Notes under the pieces: generated by a model
What the model was told of the DNA's origin: nothing
What the model saw: the letters and a program-made list of their open reading frames with translations, nothing else
Database searches by the model: none
Assembly (NCBI GenBank): GCA_037447605.1
Contig: CM074821.1
Location: 310,736 to 361,323 of the forward strand
Direction of reading: 5' to 3'
Origin: Zygnema circumcarinatum
Lineage: Eukaryota > Streptophyta > Zygnematophyceae > Zygnematales > Zygnemataceae
Length of the DNA: 50,588 nt
In this document: positions 9,581 through 21,524 of the stretch, in pieces
Numbering within the stretch: position 1 is the first letter of the stretch
Layout of the letters: each line of letters starts with the position of its first letter
Made by a program: the position numbers and the translations under genes

Positions 9581-12074
9581 ATGGCTGCCAGCTGTGCCCC
9601 CCCACGCCATGATGCAGCCCTACGGGCGTCCAGCGAGCCTTCTTTTTTCCGCCACATGCATTCCCGCAATAAATCACATTTTTTATCTGTAATTCCTAAT
9701 ATTAACGCCGATCTCGGGCTTAAGTTTAACCGTAGTCATAATCGTAACTCTGTGTCACTTTCAAAGGTGTTGTCGAGGCAGAGAAGGGAAATTAGGAGAA
9801 AAAATGCGGTTTTTCATGATAAACCTGGGTTCTTAAGACACCCCAGATGCGTAATTTCTGCAACTGCGAACACAGAAGTAGCGGTGCCTGAAGCCAATAC
9901 AGCGAATAAAGAAAAGTACGCTGAAGCAGCCTGGGAAGCGTTATCAAAGATTCGGAATACGTCTCCTTTGATCCACTGCATTACGAATTTTGTGGCTATG
10001 GATCTCTCTGCCAACATTCTCTTGGCTGCCGGTGCCTCGCCCGCAATGGTGCATTCCATCGAAGAGGTGAGGAATGTAACTATTTTAACTAACTTTATCT
10101 AACTACAAAATAATTCTGTCAATTTTTTCTAACCGTTAATCAATTGCTTTAACTAACTTGAAGCTATGAGAGAGCGGTGCAGGTTGAGGAGTTTGTTGGC
10201 ATTGCCTCTTCCCTCTCTATCAACATCGGAACTCTGAGTGGAGAGTGGGTCCTCTCAATGCACAAAGCTGCCGCCCGAGCGAGAGCTCTTGGGAAGCCAT
10301 GGGTGCTCGACCCAGTGGCCTCCGGAGCAACGCAGTATCGGACAAAGGTGAGAACTGGAAAGGAATCAACTGGAAATCAGTATAGTTTTTAAGACCAAAT
10401 GAAAGAAAAGGAGAATAAATATGGCAAAGAGGTCGCCTTTATTGTGGCTTTTTAAACGAATTTTGAAAAAGAATCATATGACACAGAGGTGGGAGTAGCC
10501 CACTCTTATCGAGGTGCTCTCGTGGGTATTCAGTTTCATGCTTTCATGTGGCTCATGTTTGAAATTTGTTTATCGTCTAAAACTTGCAATCGTAGGAGTG
10601 GTTGAGTCTGAATGCTTAAGAGGAAGCATTAGCTGAAGATAAACTGTGAGAGATAGGAGTCCTGGAGTTTCTTCCAGAAGCAGCTTCAGTGAGGAACTGC
10701 ATATGTGTGAGCTGTGCTTTGATTGTGTGGGCTCTCAAATTCTCTATGCAGCCTCTTGGCAGGTCTGCTTGGACCTTGTGAACCTGCAACCTTCAGTGAT
10801 TAGAGGAAACGCCTCTGAGATTTTGGCGCTAAGTGGAGCCAGCTTGACAGCCAGTAAGGCAAGGGAGCTCTCCTTTGTTCACTTCTGTTTTTTGTTTCTA
10901 TAAATGTATGCTGTTTGTCGCAGGAGTGCAAAGCGTGAAGTCTGAAAAGCGAAACTTTTCATGTGAGGATATAGTATTTCCTATTCAGATTGGTTCAAGC
11001 TTCTTTTTAAAAATTGTGTCCAGATTACACCTATTCTAGCAAGAGCCGACTTATCATTCATTTCTTATTATTGCCAGAGCTCGTTCTTGTCAATCCAATT
11101 ACGAAATGCTGCAGCTGAAGGGAAGCCTGCACTACTGAGTGCTCTCTAGTGTTAGAATTTCATCGTATACATGAACACTCTTTTAAAAAATATGAAAAAA
11201 ATATTTACAAATACGTTTATTTTCTTCCTTTGAGCAGGGTGTGGACTCCACCCACCAATCATCGGATGCCCTCGTGGCAGCCAAAGAGCTGGCTCGCTCT
11301 GCAGGCTCCATCGTGGCAGTTTCAGGAGCCATTGACTTTGTGACAGATGGCGAGCGAGTATTGGCTGTGGCCAACGGCGTGCCCATGCTTCAAAGGATCA
11401 CCGCCACAGGGTGCAGCGTCACCGCCTTCATAGGCGCCACGCTGGCAGTGCTGCCCGAGCACCCTCTGGAAGCGGCTGCGTATGCTCTCTGTCTGTTTGG
11501 GTGAGTCAAAATGGTGATCTCTGACTGTTTGGGTGAGTCAAAATGGTGATCTCTGACTGTTTGGGTGAGTCAAAATGGTGATCTCTGACTGTTTGGGTGA
11601 GTCAAAATGGTGCTCTCTGACTGTTTGGGTGAGTCAAAATGGTGATCTCTGACTCTTTGGGTGAGTCAAAATGGTGCTCTCTGTCTCGTTGGGTGAGTCA
11701 AACTGGTGCTTTCTGCCAGCTCCTTGCATGAGTCGAAAGGCTGCTTTCTGCAGCTTTGATCACGAAGTCAAGCGACTGCTAGACTGTCAATATCGCTCAG
11801 TTTTCCTGAAGCAGTGGAAGGACGAACTTTTTTTTTTTTATGGAGATACGATTTTTTCTGGCTTTGCATCCTTACACCCGTTTTGGGATAAAGATCCATT
11901 TTCTTGAAAAAGGAGTTTGTGTGCTGTTGCAGGGTGGCGTCCGAGGTCGCATCTGAGAATGGAGGGGCGCAAGGACCAGGCAGCTTGAGGGTGAAGCTTG
12001 CAGACGCTCTGCATGGCCTTTCTGAAGAGGAAGTGTTGACTTTAGCGAAGGTGTATGACTTTACAGAGAAGTAG
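9581..12074 (+). CDS. thiM: Hydroxyethylthiazole kinase (ThiM type), probably plastid
   Basis: Phosphorylates 4-methyl-5-(2-hydroxyethyl)thiazole in thiamin salvage. Exons: 9581-10066, 10183-10347, 10763-10858, 11238-11500, 11933-12074, giving 383 residues. The ThiM domain starts near residue 105; motifs include [42 protein letters not shown] and [14 protein letters not shown], which holds the family's active-site cysteine. About 100 basic, Ser/Asn-rich residues precede it, consistent with a plastid transit peptide. The start is the ATG at 9581; an upstream in-frame stretch lacks a better context. Intron 3 appears to use a GC donor (AAG|GCAAGG), because the nearby GT donor breaks the frame. 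The donor of intron 4 sits in a 32-bp tandem repeat. The C-terminus ([11 protein letters not shown]...) fits the family's last helix. Confidence 0.92.
11493..11716 (+). repeat. 32-bp tandem repeat containing a splice donor
   Basis: Seven copies of a 32-base unit beginning CTGTTTGGGTGAGTC start at 11493, 11525, 11557, 11589, 11621, 11653 and 11685, followed by one decayed copy. The first copy overlaps the last codons of ThiM exon 4 and its TTTGG|GTGAGTC donor, so each later copy carries the same donor. Later copies show a few substitutions. Confidence 0.95.
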
Positions 12075-12357
12075 CCGATACCCATCAGAAGTAAAGAAAA
12101 AAAACGCTTGTCTGTAGATCGCTTACTACTGAAAACGAACCCTCGTCGGCCTTATTTGAAGAACGAAATTTGTTTTCACAGAACTTGACGTTTGGGTCAG
12201 GGTTACGTCCTCAATTTTTTGTTTTTGTTTCACCATACATAAGCGCACACAAAAGTTGCAACATTCCATCAAATCACATTGAGACGTTTCAATAACGCTC
12301 TCATTCAGAGTACACCCCCCTTTTGCTGAAGGAAGCAGATCACAACCCCAGTTCCTT

Positions 12358-15300
12358 TCACAGCGCAAACCTCCACACACTGAGTGTTCCATCTGCGTGC
12401 GCCGCCACAGCACTGGTCATCCCCGCCCTCACACAGAGCACTCCCTCAGAGGGAGCTCCTCCTCCTCCTGCAGGTCCTCCGGAGCCTCCTCCCCTCTCAC
12501 CTCTCACGGACGATGAGAGCTCTGAAGGGGGAGTAGGAATGACTACTTCCGGAGCATTACTGGAGTCAACTACCGTTCTACGAGGACGTAGGAGGGCTCG
12601 CACAGGCGTGCAGCTGCTACTGTCCAGGATGTGCATTGTACCGTTAAGACCAGCTGTTATTAGTGAGGACGGAGCGTACATAGAGGAGTCCAATGAGGAG
12701 AGAGTGTTCGCATACAGTCGCAATTTGAAAAGCGGAGTTTTCCAGAACCTGCATGTTACAAGAAGGAGCTCAATGAGATATCAATCACCCCCTTGTTTGA
12801 AGCCGTTACCAGCAGAGAGGCTTATGGGTGTACCTTAGATCCCACCGATGCAGATAGCCCGCACTCGTGCCTGCTGTCAACGAGTAGCCATCTGCTGCCA
12901 GGTGAAGGCATTCAGCCCCTGCCCTTCCCCGGCCCCACATATACAGGTTACATGCATACACTTACATTCACAGCAGACGCTGAGAAACGTAGAACAGCCA
13001 ATCTGATTGAGGTTCAAACTGAACGAAGAGAAAAGAGTCAATAACAAAGCCTTCAGCAAAAACAGACGACGAAGGTGAAGTTTGCTAAAGGAGAGAGGAT
13101 TGCTGCTCGTCCATGTTGACAAGTGGCTGAAAGAATGAGATTACCTTCCAGTGGGTTCCCAGAAAGGAGGCGGGCCACAGGCTGGCAGCTATCCACATGA
13201 TAGACATGTACAAATCCATCTCCCCCTCCGCTTGCGAGCAGTCGGAGTGGTCCTGAAGATGCTAAGCAGCTGACATGGCGACTATGCAATCTGTTCAAGA
13301 AACCAATGGTTCATGAAAATTGGGTTTTCTACAATTGTATTTCCTTTCCCCAACGGCAACCGAGATATCGGCAGGCAAACTTTAAAGGTGCAAGTTCACG
13401 TTTGTATGCAGGAAGTTCAAATTAAGCCAATAGAAGATGAGAAACGAGACTCCTGCAATGTTGCAGACCGACAAATGGGGCGCGACTGTGAACGAGACAT
13501 GTAAGTGTAACTTCAAGATCTGCATTATAAGAAGATTATCAGTCCGTTCTTTCCTCTTGTTTGGCTTTAAAGCTTAGACTCACCTTAAGATTTGTGAGCA
13601 CGCAGAGCTGTAGAGGTCAAAGATGCGGACGGAGCCGTCGTCACAGCCGGCCATCACCTCTGCGTCTTCCAGCCTGCAGTCCTCAGTTCCAAAAAAAAAA
13701 AAAAAAACGAAAACACAAACACAAACAGTTTATTCGTATGGAAATAGTAATGGCAATGCCTTGCAAGTACCTTTTTCACAACATTTGATTTCCTTCCACA
13801 GCATGAGATTTAAAAAGAGCTGACAATAGCTACCATTGGCCCATCAGAGACAGCCTCCCAGGAACTGCAGGACACATGAACTGTTAAGGACAACAAAATT
13901 TGTTTCACGGGGCATTTGGGCTCATTTGTAGGAGGTTTGAACAAACTTAGAAAAGGTTATTTCCTTCAAAGGGATCCGTCATCACCCCATAGCCCGGACT
14001 CTTTGAAAGTGGCCACCAATTCGCCGCAAAAGTCGTCCACTGCTCCTATTCCAGACACAGATTTCAGGGCCAGCTGCCGCCAATACCTGTTCAAATATCG
14101 AATGAAGTTCCAATCAATCGAGGTCTTACTTTTACATATTGCTTTCACAATACGTCAGACGAGTTCCTTTCAGTTGATCATGAAAGGGGGAAACTGAGGG
14201 AAAAGCTGAGAAGAGAACAGACATTAAAACAATCGGTTTGTTAAAAAATTGACCAAATTGGACCTAGTAAAGGTATAGCTTATCCTTGATGATATTACAA
14301 ACACAATAGACCAGTAATAGAGCTGTGACGGAGACAAAACATAACCCATAAAGTCATATCAGGATCCGGGTTGATGCACGATAACAAATGCTGTAACCCG
14401 TTGAAGGTGCATAATAATAGAATAATAGTAATAATAATGCTGATAATAAAATAATAATAGAAATTGTTCACTGCTGGTAAGAAAACTTACAAGAGCGTCA
14501 TTCATTGCCACTGCCTGTACGGATGTCCCCGCAGGAGCTCTCAATGTCGTTTTACATCGCCCTGTTAAACGATTCCATATACGTACTGTCTGCCCAAATT
14601 TGACCAAGAAGCAACGGTCCTTGGATGATCATCAAAGCATATTCAGATACCGATGGCAGGACAAAAGTTTCGAAAAAGGAACTTCATTCAATTCAAGTTG
14701 AGGACCTACACAAGGATATCATCAGTGACTCACAAAGCAGCTACTGACCAGCCTTGAGTTAACTACTGTGAAAAGAAATACGTGCCCATACAGTTTTCTC
14801 CATATATTGCAGAAACGCTCGTCAGCGTGAAATATATTTTCTTCCATTGATGCATTGACTACTCAGTATTCAGACCTCACTAATACGGAAGCGAGGAACA
14901 GCGCCGTTCGAAGTCCACACTCACATGTTAAAATTGTACAGATGTGGAGAGCTTGAGGGTCACCTGATCAGCAGAGCCACTGGCAATCACACTCCCACGC
15001 AGACTGCAGGAAGTCACCCTGCAAATTCCCACCCTTTTCTATTGCGATTTCAATACCATTCTGCTCTTGCTCGGGTGACCAGTAAAAGGAAGGAACGATA
15101 TAACATAGGGGCAGGCCAGGACAGCTTACAATCTTTACTACTACAGATAGAAACTCCACCACTCCTGTCTCTAGCTATTCGGCATGAAATGAATTGATTT
15201 TTCGTTTTACCTGCTGGTATGGCCCCTTAAAGTTTGCACAGTGACCCGTCCTCCATGGAAGCGCCTGTAGTGCTCCGCGTCTATGGCAACCGCCTTCCAT

Positions 15301-15934
15301 TCTTCCTCTTCCTCTTCCTCGTCTCCTTCCGCGGCCCTTTTTACCTCCCTATCTCTTACTGTCGCTGACTGACTCTCATTCCTCCCGCTGGGTGTCTTAT
15401 GAGCCGCTCCTTCCCTTCCTGAAACCAAATTAGTGGGTATTGCAGAGGCCACAGCCGTTTTCGTTTCTTGCATAAGCTTGAGCTGGTGGGTGCAGACCGC
15501 CTTCCAGAGCAAAGTCGAAGACGGCAATGTTTTGGAAATGATGTCATTCCTGAAGGATGACACGCATAAAAAAATCAACTAGTGAAGCCAGAAATGCAGT
15601 TACAAGAGAGTAGGCATTGATAGTCGTGAAGGAAGTTGGATATCACATGGCAAAGGAACAATATATGGGTTGTGACATCCGACTAATATTGGAAGTGATC
15701 GAAAATACCTGTCTCCTTATGGATATTGGCTAGGATTAGGGTTGGAGCTCGGATGAGGATTAAGGCTCTTCACAACACGAGCAAAAAGGAGAGGAAAGGC
15801 GCTCACCAATACGAGCAAACAAGGCAGCACCGAGCAAGATGAATAGGATCCAAGAAAGAGAAAACGAGGCAGAGAACATCGTCTGGCTGACTGCACGACA
15901 CATTTCTGTGCAGCCTTCTCGACTCTTCCGCCAT
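12358..15934 (-). CDS. F-box and WD40-repeat protein
   Basis: Probable substrate receptor of an SCF ubiquitin ligase. Exons (minus): 15807-15934, 15211-15549, 14964-15018, 14491-14589, 13986-14086, 13834-13864, 13584-13681, 13145-13290, 12834-12894, 12358-12748, giving 482 residues. The F-box lies near residues 14-45: SQPDDVLCLVFSFLDPIHLA, then CCLVCSYW. An acidic low-complexity stretch (EEEEEEEW) precedes the WD repeats. Blades are visible as TLRGHTSRVTSCSL, SGSADQTVRIWNRLTGRC, AAGPEICVWNRSSGR, AGCDDGSVRIFDLYSSAC, SGGGDGFVHVYHVDSCQ, TAGTSAGYLHRWDLR and AHADGTLSVWRF. The layout resembles the plant F-box/WD40 protein typified by Arabidopsis At3g52030, from memory of that family. A Gly/Pro-rich loop near the C-terminus looks species-specific. 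Exon 6 is only 31 bases. Confidence 0.88.
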
Positions 15935-17081
15935 GGAAACGCTTCTGCAGGAGTTCTAAATCGAGGACGTCCTGGTAGCGGTAACCTCTTGCAGCTGCAT
16001 TACACTACTTCTTACTCAAAATCTGCAGCAAACATGAGTTGCCTGCAAACAGCTGCTTTGCGCTGAAATTCAATTCGAGTATAAGGGGCGGCGCTGGCCA
16101 ATAGTGCAGGGTTAGGGTTAGGGTTAGGGTTAGGGTTAGGGTTAGGGTTAGGGTTAGGGTTAGGGTTAGGGTTAGGGTTAGGGTTAGGGTTAGGATTAGG
16201 GTTAGGGTTGGGGATAGGGCTAGGGTTAGGGTTAGGGTTAGGGTAAGCGTCAGGGATAGGGTTAGGGTTAGGGGTTACGGTTAGGGTTAGGGTTAGCCTT
16301 ATCGGGTCGACGGGGGACCAACGGACGGACAGGAGTCGCGGACGTCAGGGTTAGGGTTAGGGTTAGGGTTAGGGTTAGGGTTAGGGTTAGGGTTAGGGTT
16401 AGGGTTAGGGTTAGCTTTAGGGTTAGGGTAAGGGTCAGGGATAGGGTTAAAGTTAGGGGTTACGGTTAGGGTTAGGGTTAGCCTTATCGGGTCGATGGGG
16501 GACCAACGGACGGACAGGAGTCGCGGACGTCAGGGTTAGGGTGAGGGTTAGAGTTAGGGTTAGAGTTAGGGTTAGGGTTAGGGTTAGGGTTAGGGTTAGG
16601 GTTAGGGTTAGGGTTAGGGTTACGGTTAGGGTTAGGGTTAGCCTTACTGTATCGAGTCGGCGGGGGACCAACGGACGGACAGGAGTCGCGGGCGTCAGGG
16701 TTAGGGTTATTAGGGTTAGGGTTAGGGTTAGGGTTACAGTTAGGGTTAGGGTTAGCCTTACTTCGGGTCGACAGGGGACCAACGGACGGACAGGAGTAGT
16801 CGCGGACGTCAGGGTTAGGGTTAGGGTTAGGGCTACGGTTAGCGTTAGGGTTAGCCTTATCGGGTCGGCGGGGGACCAACGGACGGACAGGATTCGTCGT
16901 CTGCGCGGCGCCGCGAACGCATGGGACGGCCCAGAAGCGTCAGATCTCATCGGACGGCGCAGGCTGGCTGCCTTCCCTGGCGCCCCTGGGAGCCACAAGG
17001 CGCTCGGCCTCGCCCCATGCACAGTTTCTACTTCTTCTCTTCAGGCGAGCGCTGTTGCGGGCGGACCTGCTTTTCCGAGCC
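15935..17081. promoter_or_regulatory. Divergent promoter interval carrying a telomere-like array
   Basis: 1.15 kb between the start codons of the F-box/WD40 gene (minus) and the PNET2-like gene (plus). Most of it is the TTAGGG array described separately. That leaves about 175 bases next to the F-box gene and about 190 GC-rich bases next to PNET2 as ordinary promoter or leader sequence. Confidence 0.6.
16109..16890 (+). repeat. Interstitial TTAGGG array with five GC-rich spacers
   Basis: Long runs of GGGTTA units with scattered variants (for example GGGTAAGCGTCAGGGATAGGG) alternate with a non-telomeric block containing GACCAACGGACGGACAGGA. That block recurs at about 16316, 16501, 16668, 16777 and 16874. 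Each is preceded by GGTTAGCCTTA(T/C) and most are followed by GTCGCGGACGTCAGGG. The distance between blocks shrinks from about 185 to about 98 bases toward the right. The unit is TTAGGG, not the TTTAGGG of most plants. Confidence 0.95.
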
Positions 17082-20000
17082 ATGGCGTTCCCATCGATAT
17101 TTCTCGCCCTCTTCCTCCTTTGCGTGCCTTTGGCGCATGGAAACGATGATGTGTCGGAGTCAGTTGCTAGAGGCATGCCAGCCTTCATGGAAACAGGTGA
17201 GCTCAGTTGTGCTTGTCTGCCGCGCTTTTCGCTGCTTGATGGGAGCAGCAGCAATGATTGCAACATGCTGCTTAGGAAATGCGCAGTTTTCTGATTCCTT
17301 GTGGTTCTTCTGCTGTAAGAAACTGTTTTTCCAAGCCGTTTTCAGGTTGTTTGCAAGCTTTTGTCAAGATCTTGCTCCGTTGCAAGAATATCGCCCATGT
17401 TTGACCCATGAGTTTGACTCTTTATTTTCTTTCTTGGCATCCAGGTGGCCTTACTGTAAGTGCTCCAATTGAAACTCTGGAATCAAGATACGTGTACGGA
17501 GCGAATCAGAATCCATTGCAGACTGTTATTCGATTCAAAGTCCCTGCTTGCTCGCTCCATACGCGTGCAATGAAGTATTTTTTCGTCAGCAAGGTGATTG
17601 TATCGTTCAACGATGAGACGAAGGCTTCATATTGGAGTGGGTTGCTGACGACTTCCTCGAGTGCGGAGGTCTGTCTGCACAGGTGAGCTCACTGCATGCT
17701 ATGCTTTTTTTGGCTTTTCTTTCGTGGCTTGGCATGCTATTACTAGTGCAAAGGGCATCGTGGATTCTTGCGTGTTTCCTTTGCTTTCAAAAAAGTCTTT
17801 AGTCGCTTTGTTTAAAGACAGGATCAGGAACTTTGCCTCATTTTGTTAAAATTGTTTGTCACTTACATTAGTTTAACTGTTTACTTGCTGTTTTTTCGTG
17901 TTGTTTCTTGTCCTTTTTTGCAGGAATGAGAGCATTGAAATGGGCTCGTGCCTTGATGCTTGGATTCCTTTTAAAAAGACGGTAACCTTGACTTTCCTTG
18001 TGTACCATTCTGAAGTTACTTATGTGGACATTAAGATTCCGTTAATCGAAGGACTTTCGAATGCCAAGTTACAGGTGCAACTTACAGAAGGTACGTGTTG
18101 ACAACTTTCACGAGTACAGGCTTGCAGGGTAGGCGTTGACGAAGAGAAACAACGTTCTCCTTTTGGAGCAGATCTAAAGACATTTCTTTGCTTGGGTTTT
18201 TGGCTGATCCTTATCTTGCTGTATGGGGAATTGCGGTGTTTGCAGAATTCTGTAGTTATCGCGTATATCTCTTCATGTTGGGCATCTTCTTGTTCTTGAT
18301 GGCGCCGATTCTAAGCCAATGGCTGCTATTTTATTATAGCAGCGGAATGCTTTTTGGAGTTGCTTTTATTGCATTCATTCTACCTTATAAGGTATTTGCT
18401 TCAACCATTTGAGGCATGTTGTCATGTTTCTAGATCTGTGAGTGTTTCGAGCTCTTGATCCATCCAACCACCCAATTTCAATTGCTAACCGGCACATTTT
18501 GGTACTCAGGATTAATTTGGGCTGTAAAAGGGTATGTTTGCAGGCTTTTCGACAAGCGCCGACTATTGAACAAGGCCTATGGTATATTCTATATTTGGGG
18601 TCCTTTGTAAGTTGCTAACCTCGCGTCATGAGTCATCATCATCCTGTTGCTACTTTCAAATGTCTTTTTTTTTCTTTTTTTACGTTTTCTAGAAAGTTTC
18701 TAAGCAGTCAATGCATCATTCGGATGGAGGAAAACTGATTTCAAGGTTAACTGAATGGTTGATTACATTAGTTTCAGATTGCGATGTATTGCGCATTTCA
18801 ATTTGGAACTGATTGGTGAATCCTCAGTTTGGCTATTGGTTTCGTCATCGTAGCTTTCGGAAAGATATGCTGAAATGTGGGTTTTTTGTTCTGTTTTGTG
18901 ATTTTATGGCAGACGGGAATCGGTTATATTGGACAACTCTATTTCTTGTTTCAAGCATTCGATGCAATGCAAAGTTTAAGTGGACATGGAGAGGCAGCCA
19001 CTTCGGTAAGTTGCTTCTGCCCATTCTTCTGCCTTCCAACATATGATTGCGGCAAAAAAAACTGACATTATTAACAATTTTTTTTTATTGGTTTTAATTT
19101 TGTGCAGATCCTTATATTATCAATCGTCATGTTTCTTTTGATTGGAGCTGGGCTCGGATATTGGACTACTCGGAGTATCATATTGACACCCGAAGGCAAA
19201 ATAACTCCTTCAATTGCTGGATTCGTGAAGTGGGCTATGCGCATCGTGTCTATAGCTCTCCTGAGTCAGGTAGTTTTTTCCCTTTCTCTTTTGTTGAATA
19301 CGGCTGCTTCATCAAAGGAAGTTATGCTTTTTTTTTTCAATTTGAGGTGAAAACTTCGACTATAGATGGAGTGTTTGATTGAATGTACCATTTCAATGTG
19401 TCTAGTGGTGTCCTCATTTCTGATATTTTCATATGGGAATTGCAGAGTTCTCACGATCTCGAAGACTCTACATTTGCCGTTCTATTGGTGACTATCGCTT
19501 CGCAGTTGCTTCATGTCCAACTTTGGTATGTCCCAGCTGAACTGCCTTTTATCATTTCTGGATTGTAGCTGAACCATTTGGGAAATCGCGCAATTCAAAG
19601 GAGACATTCTTATGTTTTTGTGGCTCCTCGTGTCGGATGTAGTATTTTCTCTCTTTTTATTCTTGTACGTTTGCGCTATGTACAGGAGACTAACCAAGCA
19701 AAGGAGTACTTGTGAGCAAAATTGTTTTGATCCTGCGATTGGCGGTAGGTCTTCAAAAAACAACACTGGTCGTCTTTTGATTGTTGTATGCAAGATGTAA
19801 TTAAAGTCAGCTGCTTTCAAGAGATTGAGATGTGATGTCAGCTGAAATCGAGTTTGCAGTCAACTTGGATGTGGCTACTCGTTTTTTTGCAATGTGTCAA
19901 TCTTGTTTCTCATAAGAGAAGATCTCAGACTGTTCTCGTTCTTTGCTGGTACTTGCGTTGGTGCTTGAACTGATTTTTTTTTTTTTGGTTTTTGTGCAGG

Positions 20001-20217
20001 TGACTATGGGAAAGATTTCATTCCCATGCATATCCAAGAGCGGGCATACGTCTCGACGTTCCATGGCTCTCCACGTCGACGTTTCCAAAGCTCACAAGAA
20101 GCGACTCGTATCTCTCAAGCGTGCACGCAGGCAGCTCTCGGCGATTTGGTTCGATCGCCTGAATTCAAGAAATGGGCGCATGGAAACCGAAATTCGATTT
20201 GTTCCCACTACCGGTAG
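17082..20217 (+). CDS. NEMP/PNET2-like nuclear envelope membrane protein
   Basis: Inner-nuclear-membrane protein of the NEMP (TMEM194) family; plant members are called PNET2 and link the envelope to chromatin. Exons: 17082-17196, 17445-17682, 17924-18090, 18172-18195, 18246-18391, 18544-18606, 18913-19005, 19108-19269, 19446-19525, 19686-19711, 20000-20217, giving 443 residues. A signal peptide (MAFPSIFLALFLLCVPLAHG) is followed by a beta-rich lumenal domain of about 150 residues with paired cysteines. Next come about five hydrophobic spans, including APILSQWLLFYYSSGMLFG, the family's signature region. The stretch TPEGKITPSIAGFVKWAMRI and the C-terminal QAALGDLVRSPEFKKWA match the plant branch. 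Exon 4 to 5 needs a very short 50-base intron. That join and the 26-base exon 10 are the least certain parts. Confidence 0.8.
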
Positions 20218-21524
20218 GAGCAAGGAATGGATTGGGGTACCTTCAAAAGGACGGTGGAGTATGGTGAGAGTACTCCACATGCTAATGTTTGGTATCTCGA
20301 AGAAAACGTCTTTGGATTCGACTCTCTTCATGCACAAAAAAGGCCAAAAGGGGCCTGCAAAAAAGCTAAGAGGATGGTGGATTTTCGGCACGTTGAAGGA
20401 AGCGGGTCGAGAAATTCAAGAGCTCAATAAGTGGACGACTGGCGAATAAGTTAGAATGTCTATGACGAAAATGAGGTGGTTGTAGCCTTCGGTTGCACGC
20501 GGATGCAAGAGTTTGCAAGGTTGAAAATGGAGTTGTACTTGTTCCTGTTTGGCTGTGATTGTAAATATTTATTTCATATGTTTTTCAGGAGCAGGTCTAG
20601 TCTATTTTCTGGCTTTGCCAATGCTTTGCCTAGTGATAGAGAAAGTCAAACATGTCAAGGTCGGTCAGAGATGGTCAGTCTAAAAGGTGGCAGTTGACGT
20701 CTACCTTTTCAGTAGGAGAGTGGGGGTGGACCATAGAAGCCTTGTGAATTACTTGGTTTTGGATGACCCACTTTCCTCTTCAAGTGGTCGGGTGTTTGGC
20801 TCATCTTTTGGCCACATCACTTTCCCTTTTTGTCCTTTGAAATAGCGATTTGCTATTTTGTTGAAGTTAAACACCGTTGTGTTACAGTGCATGTCATGAT
20901 TTTGCTCCTCAATAGAGAAGTGTGTGATCACTTTGAGATCATTCTGTGTAAATTAACTGGCATGATTTCGCTCTCATATCGGTCTACTATGTGCTGCTTG
21001 CTGATCACATGAGGCATTTCCCTTTGTCTATTCCTGGATGCACGTGAATTGTGGAAGAATGCCCCTTATGATGCAGTACCACACATCGATGGTTGGAAGA
21101 TTACAGCTTTTGCCTTGAACAATTAATTCCTCGTGATGAACTGAGGTTGGGTGAGTACTAAGTAGCAATGACTCGCATCGCTCTGCTCAACCCCTTATGA
21201 CTAAAAAATCGTAGGACCATTTCTCAGAAGTATTTCATATTTTGCACAAGGCCCGGATTCCCCCAGAATAGGGATGGCCGTAAAATTATTATTTTTTTTA
21301 AATTAAAGTGACAAGGAAAAACAAATCCCATAAAATGCCCCACGATATCCAAACAAAGACCAACAGGAGTGGAGTGGCTGGCAAGACAAGGAGAGGGACA
21401 CCTCTGCTTCCAAGTGATGGGCAACGAGAGTACAACTGGCCTCCATTCCAGGAGCGCTTTTGGTCAGCCAAAGAACCATGGCTCTGCTTAGGTGCAAGAA
21501 ACAATAGTCAAATGCCATACATTC
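20218..21524. other. Convergent intergenic region
   Basis: It lies between the 3' ends of the PNET2-like gene (plus) and the PHD/RING-CH gene (minus) and should contain both 3' UTRs. No exon, RNA gene or repeat was recognised. Confidence 0.5.

Noticed and set aside
9000-9600. TPP riboswitch in front of the thiamin gene
   Set aside because: The conserved CUGAGA and ACCUGA-type core elements were not found in a suitable arrangement in the leader, introns or 3' flank.
11493-11716. CRISPR-like array
   Set aside because: The 32-base units are directly adjacent with no spacers and lie in a eukaryotic intron.
12323-12838. 171-codon plus-strand open frame
   Set aside because: It is antisense to the last exons of the F-box/WD40 gene, which has clear WD repeats in the other strand.
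16453-17149. Long open frames over the TTAGGG array (Arg-Val, Asn-Pro and Leu-Thr repeats)
   Set aside because: The array is a 6-base repeat, so all frames stay open and give two-residue repeats. There is no family match or splice structure.
18775-18822. Extra exon between PNET2 exons 6 and 7
   Set aside because: It has plausible splice signals but breaks the phase, and the family alignment is continuous without it.
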